A stretch of 44,985 bases of DNA from Clostridia bacterium (GTDB taxonomy: Bacteria > Bacillota > Clostridia > Christensenellales > Borkfalkiaceae), in the NCBI GenBank assembly GCA_029060985.1, contig JAIDSX010000028.1, positions 1 to 44,985 of the forward strand, in the 5' to 3' direction. The position numbers and the translations under genes are program-made. This document shows, one piece after another, positions 40,056 to 44,985 of this stretch. The notes beneath the pieces were generated by a model that saw only the letters and a program-made list of their open reading frames with translations, was not told the origin of the DNA and did not search any database. How positions within the stretch are numbered: the stretch's first letter is position 1; each line of letters opens with the position of its first letter.

Positions 40056-40397
40056 ATGGGACTCATTGAGGCAATCGAAGCCGAAAACATGAAGGAGAAC
40101 GTTCCTCAGTTCAACGTGGGCGACACCGTTAAGGTCGGCTACCGTATCATCGAGGGCGGCAAGGAAAGAGTTCAGAATTTCGAAGGCGTCGTGATCGCAA
40201 AGAAGAACGGCGGCGTCAGAGAAACGTTCACGGTACGCAGACTTTCGTTCGGTATCGGCGTGGAACGCTGTTTCCCCCTTCATTCCCCGAAAGTAGCTTA
40301 CATCACCGTCGTTAGAGCGGGTAAGGTACGCAGAGCAAAGCTCTATTATCTGAGAGGGCTTACGGGAAAAGCGGCAAAGATCAAAGAAAAGAAATAA
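40056..40397 (+). CDS. rplS: 50S ribosomal protein L19
   Basis: The 113-residue protein has all L19 landmarks: [52 protein letters not shown] and the end [16 protein letters not shown]. Length is normal. GGGAGG precedes ATG. It is a single-gene unit; its usual partners rpsP-rimM-trmD are not here. Confidence 0.98.
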   Translation: MGLIEAIEAENMKENVPQFNVGDTVKVGYRIIEGGKERVQNFEGVVIAKKNGGVRETFTVRRLSFGIGVERCFPLHSPKVAYITVVRAGKVRRAKLYYLRGLTGKAAKIKEKK

Positions 40398-40402
40398 GAA
40401 GG

Positions 40403-40438
40403 AACACGGCTTGCCAAATCGGCAAGCCGTGTTTTTAT
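40403..40438 (+). terminator. Terminator after rplS
   Basis: AACACGGCTTGCC (40403-40415), loop AAATC, perfect complement to 40433, then T-rich. Confidence 0.9.
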
Positions 40439-40441
40439 TTT

Positions 40442-40565
40442 TTGAAGTTTGGATAAGCGGCGCATTTCTGTGTCGCGCTGTGGCAACCCTCCGTCATTTA
40501 CGATTTAGTAAACTTCGTCGGGTTTTCCTCGCGCTCCTTGAACTGCTTGCTTCTGCAAACTTCAA
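40442..40565. repeat. Structured intergenic repeat, copy B
   Basis: A 124-base unit bounded by TTGAAGTTTG (40442-40451) and CAAACTTCAA (40556-40565), a perfect inverted repeat. The interior is similar to copy A (21127-21241) over about 98 bases. The outer stem sequence is wholly different from A, yet pairs in both. Confidence 0.7.
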
Positions 40566-40628
40566 TTCGTTTTTGCAATATAGGCAGAGAATTATGTAAA
40601 AAATTTTTATAAAAAAGCCGATTTCCTG

Positions 40629-40657
40629 TTTACAATTTGAATATTATCGGTTAGAAT
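40629..40657 (+). promoter_or_regulatory. Promoter of the PMT-like gene
   Basis: TTTACA (40629-40634) and TAGAAT (40652-40657), spacer 17 bases. A TATAAT at 40677-40682 is a second possible -10 box. Confidence 0.55.
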
Positions 40658-40701
40658 AAGAAATGGTGCGTTATACATTATAATAAGGAAAAAAGAAAGC
40701 T

Positions 40702-42801
40702 ATGAAAAACTTCCTTCAAAAATTCAGAAAATTTGTAGGATTCCCGTTCGTGTTTCTCCTCGTGATGATCCTCTTTCTGGGGGTGACGCTGGGAACGGCG
40801 GGCTCTACCGCCACGACGGGGGACTCCTTTGAACTGCAATACACTACCGATAAGAACTGGTCGTGGGTCGTATTTAAGGTCACCGCGCCCATGACGGAGG
40901 ACGAAGAGGGAGAAAAAAAGGAAGTGCCCGTTCGTCTTCACGACGTGTACCTCAACGTCGGCACGATCTATTCCGAGGACCAATCGGCGATCATGGAATT
41001 GCAATGGGGCACTGCTTCGACTGAGGCGGACGGTCATTGGTGGACGCTGAGCAAAATGAAAAAGGCGGTGCTCTACGGGGGAACGCCCCAGGGCGCGCTC
41101 GAAGATTCGCTCACGGACGCGGCAGCGGCGGGGAACAATGATTACAACTATGTTTACAACGCTTCGTACCGTTGGATCGCGCCCTTCGGCGTGGACGGGC
41201 TCGAAGAGACCTCCACGTACCGCACGCTCAATTCGTCGCCGAGCTACTTTAAGCTCGTGCTTCCCAAGGTCGGCAGTAAATATCAAAACGTCAACGTTCT
41301 CGTAAACGAAATCGTGTTTATCGGCGAAGTGTACGAGGGCAACAAGGGTACGGGGGAATACGTCGTTCTTCCCGTCGAAATCGATTCGCGCACCTTTGTG
41401 CCCGCCGAGGGCAAGGCAGAGGGAGACGCACTTGCGGGAGCGCTCATCGATAGGCAGGAGATGCCCTCGTTTTCCGAGTCTACCTTCCACCGCTACGCGG
41501 ACGAGGAAGTGAAGATGCTCATGACCCTTTCGGAAATGAAGATGGGCAACCGTTACGTGCAGGATGATCATTACCACGGCGATACGACCTATAACTCCTT
41601 GGGACTCAACCTTACCTATCTCGGAACGCTCATCTTCGGCATGAGTCCCTTCGGCGTGCGCTTCTTCAACGTGCTCGCTTCGTTCGGGATCTTAGCCGTG
41701 GGATTCTTCCTCGTAAGGAGCTTGTTCAAGAGCGATAAGGCGGGACTGCTGTTTGCATTCATATACGCGCTTTCGGGGGTTGCGATGAGCCTTGCGCACC
41801 TCGCTTCGCCCATTATGCTCGGCGTGTTCTTCCTGCTTGCTTCGCTCTATGCGTGCCACCACTACTATGCAAAAGGCATGAAAAAGTCCTCTGCATTGGA
41901 TACGCTTCCGCTCCTTTTTGCGGGTATTGCGGGTGCGCTTGCAATTCTCGTGAACGGCGCATTCGTCATTCCCGTAGCGGGCGTTGCGGCGCTCTTCGTT
42001 GTCGGCGTTATCAAACAGTACAAAAAGAACCGCGCTCGTTTAGACGAGGCGATCGCCTTTGCGGAAGAGGAAAAGGCGCAGGGCATTCCCGCCGTCTCCG
42101 AGGACGGAACGGAGAGCGAGGGAAACAGGAAGGTCAGAACTGCGCTCAATAAATACCGCTACGATACGACGGCGGCAATCAGCGTGTTTGCTTGCAGTTT
42201 GATTCTCGGCGTTTTCGTACTGTCCATTCTGTTGGCGTTGCCCGTTTCGTTCGCTACCATTAAGATATACGACGGAACGTTTTCCGGCACAAGCCCCAAC
42301 GTGTTCAAGGTTGCCTTCCGTCTGTTTGCGGCAGGGTTTGCAAGCGACGGCATTTGCGGTTGGAATTATATCTATCCTATCTTTACGGGCACGGGCGAGC
42401 GCTACGCCGTAACCTTAGGCATTATGAACTTTGCGGCGACCCTTTTGGGACTTATCGGTCTCATGTTTGCAATCTACCGTATCGTAACGCTTGTCAAGAA
42501 TAAGGCTGCGATCGGAGAGTATGCAAGTGTTATTATCCCGCTTGCAGGGCTCGTGTTGAGTTTGGTTACGGGCGCGTTTGCGGGCGGCGCGATTGCGTTC
42601 GTGCTGCTTGCAAATCTGTTTGCGTTTATGCTCGTTTCGGGCGGCGACGAGCTGTTTGCAAAAGAGGGAGCTAAACAGGCGAAGGCGGCGTTCATTATAA
42701 AGACCGTATCGCTCGCGCTCCTCGCCCTGTGCTTTGCGCTTACGGCGGTGTTCACGTTCTCCATTCCTCTGCCCGCGTCGTTCATGGCGAAGATATTTTA
42801 A
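40702..42801 (+). CDS. PMT/ArnT-like membrane glycosyltransferase with extracytoplasmic insertion
   Basis: The 699-residue protein has one N-terminal helix (about 12-35), then a soluble beta-rich region of about 230 residues outside the membrane (MELQWGTAS, YFKLVLPKVG, VLVNEIVFIGEVY). About ten more helices follow. The block starting HRYADEEVKMLMTL, then LTYLGTLIFGMSPFGVRFFNVLASFG, resembles the first loop and TM2-3 of protein mannosyltransferase-type GT-C enzymes, with the acidic pair in ADEE. The usual HP-x2-K motif is absent (HGDTTYNSLGLN instead), so activity is uncertain. A charged cytoplasmic loop lies at about 440-480. Function is unproven. Confidence 0.65.
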   Translation: MKNFLQKFRKFVGFPFVFLLVMILFLGVTLGTAGSTATTGDSFELQYTTDKNWSWVVFKVTAPMTEDEEGEKKEVPVRLHDVYLNVGTIYSEDQSAIMELQWGTASTEADGHWWTLSKMKKAVLYGGTPQGALEDSLTDAAAAGNNDYNYVYNASYRWIAPFGVDGLEETSTYRTLNSSPSYFKLVLPKVGSKYQNVNVLVNEIVFIGEVYEGNKGTGEYVVLPVEIDSRTFVPAEGKAEGDALAGALIDRQEMPSFSESTFHRYADEEVKMLMTLSEMKMGNRYVQDDHYHGDTTYNSLGLNLTYLGTLIFGMSPFGVRFFNVLASFGILAVGFFLVRSLFKSDKAGLLFAFIYALSGVAMSLAHLASPIMLGVFFLLASLYACHHYYAKGMKKSSALDTLPLLFAGIAGALAILVNGAFVIPVAGVAALFVVGVIKQYKKNRARLDEAIAFAEEEKAQGIPAVSEDGTESEGNRKVRTALNKYRYDTTAAISVFACSLILGVFVLSILLALPVSFATIKIYDGTFSGTSPNVFKVAFRLFAAGFASDGICGWNYIYPIFTGTGERYAVTLGIMNFAATLLGLIGLMFAIYRIVTLVKNKAAIGEYASVIIPLAGLVLSLVTGAFAGGAIAFVLLANLFAFMLVSGGDELFAKEGAKQAKAAFIIKTVSLALLALCFALTAVFTFSIPLPASFMAKIF

Positions 42802-42822
42802 CGGTTTACGATAGGGAAAATT

Positions 42823-44346
42823 ATGATTGCGAAAATTATCTGCTATGCGTTGAACGGGCTTGACGGGATTCCCGTGGAAGTGGAGACGGACGTAAACAAG
42901 GGCGTGCCCTCCTACGAAATGGTGGGGCTTCCCGATACCGCCGTGAAGGAGAGCAAGGAGCGCGTGCGCTCCGCGCTCAAAAACAGCGGACTTCTGTTCC
43001 CCATGAATAAAATCACGATCAACTTTGCGCCTGCCGACTTGAAGAAGGAGGGCGCGTCGTTCGACCTTGCGATCGCAATCAGTCTGTTGAAGGCGAGCGA
43101 ACAGCTCGTGGGGGCGGACGTTAAGGACACGGTGTTCCTGGGCGAGCTCTCCCTGAACGGAGACCTTCGTCCCGTGAACGGACTACTGCCCATTCTCATT
43201 TCGGCAAAGGGACACGGGTTTACGAAGTTCATCGTTCCCGTCGGCAACGCGCGGGAAGCGAGCTTCTTGGGCGGCGCTCAGATTATTCCCGCGTGCAGTC
43301 TTACGGAAGTTATAAACCACCTCACGGGCTTAAAACCCATTCCGCCCTTGGAGACGACTCAGTTCGTCGCAGGCGCGAAGGGGAACGGCTCTGCCGATTT
43401 GAAATTCGTCAAAGGTCAGCCCATGGCGCGGCGGGCGCTTGAAATCGCCGTTGCGGGCGGGCACAATCTTCTGTTGGCGGGTCCTCCCGGCACGGGGAAA
43501 ACGATGCTTGCGCGGTGTCTTCCCACCGTTATGCCCGACCTCTCTTTTGAAGAGGCGCTTGAAATTACGAAAATACATTCCGTTGCGGGAACGCTCGGAG
43601 AGGAGGGGATCGTAACAGTTCGTCCCTTCCGCACCCCGCACCACACGGCGACGACCGTTTCCATGTGCGGCGGCGGCAACCGCGTCGTGCACCCCGGTGA
43701 AATATCGCTTGCGCACGGCGGCGTGCTCTTTTTGGACGAACTGCCCGAATACAAGCGCTCCACCCTCGAAGCGTTGCGCCAGCCCCTCGAAGACGGCAAG
43801 ATCACCGTCTCCCGCGCGGGCGGCTCTTATACATATCCCTCACGCTTTATGCTCTGTGCGAGTATGAACCCGTGCCCCTGCGGCAATTACGGCTCGGCGA
43901 ATCAGACGTGCACCTGCACGCCCGCGGAAATCAGAAACTACCGCAAGAAGATTTCGGGACCGCTTCTTGACAGAATCGATCTGCAAGTCGAAGTGGACAA
44001 CGTGAGCTACGACGAGCTGACCTCGACGCAGCGCGCCGAAAGCTCTTCGGAGGTAAAGAAGCGCGTGGACGAGGCGCGCAAGATCCAGCGCGAGCGCTTC
44101 GGTAATTACGGGATCGTGACGAATGCGGAAATGGGAGAGCGGGAAATCGCGATCTTCTGCGGGCTCTCCAAAGAGGGCGACGAGATATTGAGAGAGGCGT
44201 TTGACAAAATGCACCTCTCCGCCCGTGCAAGAGCTCGGATCGTGAAGGTGGCGCGTACGATCGCAGACCTCGATTTCAGCGAAGCCATTCTTGCAAAACA
44301 CGTTTACGAAGCCGCGTCTTACAGGCTCAACGATAAATTAAACTGA
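42823..44346 (+). CDS. comM: YifB/ComM-type Mg-chelatase-like AAA+ ATPase
   Basis: The 507-residue protein has an N-terminal Lon-protease-like fold (about 20-165, with VGLPDTAVKESKERVRSAL), a Mg-chelatase AAA+ domain with Walker A GPPGTGKTM and Walker B VLFLDELPE, and a Cys-containing block (MNPCPCGNYG, CTCTPAEI) typical of the family. The C-terminal lid is present. ComM is a branch-migration helicase in natural transformation of Proteobacteria. The next gene is dprA, also a transformation factor, which fits. Confidence 0.95.
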   Translation: MIAKIICYALNGLDGIPVEVETDVNKGVPSYEMVGLPDTAVKESKERVRSALKNSGLLFPMNKITINFAPADLKKEGASFDLAIAISLLKASEQLVGADVKDTVFLGELSLNGDLRPVNGLLPILISAKGHGFTKFIVPVGNAREASFLGGAQIIPACSLTEVINHLTGLKPIPPLETTQFVAGAKGNGSADLKFVKGQPMARRALEIAVAGGHNLLLAGPPGTGKTMLARCLPTVMPDLSFEEALEITKIHSVAGTLGEEGIVTVRPFRTPHHTATTVSMCGGGNRVVHPGEISLAHGGVLFLDELPEYKRSTLEALRQPLEDGKITVSRAGGSYTYPSRFMLCASMNPCPCGNYGSANQTCTCTPAEIRNYRKKISGPLLDRIDLQVEVDNVSYDELTSTQRAESSSEVKKRVDEARKIQRERFGNYGIVTNAEMGEREIAIFCGLSKEGDEILREAFDKMHLSARARARIVKVARTIADLDFSEAILAKHVYEAASYRLNDKLN

Positions 44347-44347
44347 C

Positions 44348-44985
44348 ATGAAGTATACCGAAGAAGAAAGGGCGATCGTCTATTTGAATTTCTGTACGCA
44401 GTACGATTACCGCGAAAAGGTGTCGCTTCTCAGAAAAATTCTGAAAGACGGAGCGGCCGAATTGGAAATACAGAAAGAAGAAACGGATAAACTCTTTGCG
44501 GAGCTTGACAGGAAGAATTATTTTGCGGTGACGCTTGCTTCTTCCGATTATCCCGAAGCGTTGAAGACGATAGACGAGCCGCCTCTCGCGCTCCTTTGCG
44601 CAGGGAACAGAGAGCTTCTTTCGGGGCGCAAGTTCTGCATCGTCGGCTCGCGCAAAACGCCGAGCTGGGCGGAAGGAGTGACGAAGCGCATTTCAGAGGA
44701 ACTCAGCGAAAACTTTGTAATCGTTACGGGACTTGCGGAGGGCGGCGACAGAGCCGCGATCGACGGCGCGTTAAAGAGCGGAAACCTCATCAGCGTGCTT
44801 CCCTGCGGCTTGGACGAATGCTATCCCTCCGCGCACTTTTCCCTCAAAGAAAAAATCAGGGGAAGCGGACTTCTAATAAGCGAATACCCCTTAAAGGAAA
44901 AGGTGCGCCAATACTCCTTTCACGAAAGAAACCGCATTCTTGCAGGGCTCAGCGAAGGGGTCTTGGTCGTCTCTGCGGGGGAGAA
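44348..44985 (+). CDS. dprA: DNA processing protein DprA/Smf (partial, runs off window)
   Basis: The first 212 codons are present. After a helical N-terminal domain, the Rossmann-like DprA core shows IVGSRKTP, VTGLAEGGDRAAIDGAL, LPCGLDECYPSAH, SEYPL and the RNRILAGLSEGVLVV block. DprA binds single-stranded DNA and loads RecA. The ATG lies one base after the yifB/comM stop, so the two are cotranscribed. It lacks a visible ribosome site of its own. No defect is seen in the part present. Confidence 0.95.
   Translation, partial: MKYTEEERAIVYLNFCTQYDYREKVSLLRKILKDGAAELEIQKEETDKLFAELDRKNYFAVTLASSDYPEALKTIDEPPLALLCAGNRELLSGRKFCIVGSRKTPSWAEGVTKRISEELSENFVIVTGLAEGGDRAAIDGALKSGNLISVLPCGLDECYPSAHFSLKEKIRGSGLLISEYPLKEKVRQYSFHERNRILAGLSEGVLVVSAGE

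Noticed and set aside
39417-40283. 288-codon minus-strand frame across VanW and rplS
   Set aside because: It lies opposite two certain genes and the rplS promoter and leader. Its composition is typical of an antisense shadow.
1-44985. CRISPR array or restriction/defence cluster
   Set aside because: No regularly spaced direct repeats, and no cas, methylase or toxin-antitoxin gene is recognised in the window.

Overview
The window looks like a chromosome segment of an uncultured Clostridia-type Bacillota. Shine-Dalgarno sites are strong, promoters are of the SigA type, and the gene content fits: an Enterococcus-like V-type ATPase operon, VanW and TnpV families, an rplS leader and a TPP riboswitch on thiT. 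A gut Christensenellales-like lineage is my guess, not something the sequence proves. The core is GC-rich and codon-biased. The first 6.6 kb and the lipoprotein gene near 28.3-29.1 kb are visibly more AT-rich.

Region 1 (1-6576) is the right part of an integrative mobilizable element lodged at the 3' end of a tRNA-Gln gene (6577-6651, minus). It carries an Mpi-type serine recombinase, a long structured leader RNA ending in a terminator, a tandem-duplicated DUF6291-like protein, an oriT-like cluster of inverted repeats, a MobL-type relaxase, a TnpV operon behind repeated operators, small unknown proteins and a tyrosine integrase. The left end is outside the window.

Region 2 (6.8-18.2 kb) is one long transcription unit. 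It holds nine V-type ATPase genes in the order stalk-I-K-E-C-F-A-B-D, then Lon protease and the ribosome-assembly GTPase EngB. All side-chain Na+ ligands known from the Enterococcus hirae rotor subunit are kept in subunit K, which predicts Na+ coupling.

Region 3 (18.3-27.8 kb) is the classic rpsB-tsf / pyrH-frr-uppS-cdsA-dxr-rseP translation and envelope cluster. It is interrupted by an APH-type kinase and an unknown seven-helix membrane protein. RseP carries a long charged insertion, and a terminator-like hairpin sits just before dxr.

Region 4 (27.8-33.3 kb) holds tRNA-Ala(GGC), a lipoprotein, a ZIP metal transporter, thiT under a TPP riboswitch, a YfbR-like nucleotidase, a Cys-rich small protein and a membrane protein.

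Region 5 (33.3-45 kb) holds mnmG and dnaA on the minus strand, divergent from recF, a PHP phosphoesterase and VanW. These are followed by rplS with its leader, a PMT-like membrane protein, YifB/ComM and the start of dprA.

The most interesting non-coding signals are: the ~375-nt structured, terminator-ended RNA of the mobile element; a two-copy intergenic repeat family (21127-21241 and 40442-40565) whose stems covary; two genes with almost no 5' leader; a tandem operator-like repeat before the unknown membrane protein; and a partial duplication of the tRNA-Ala 3' end.
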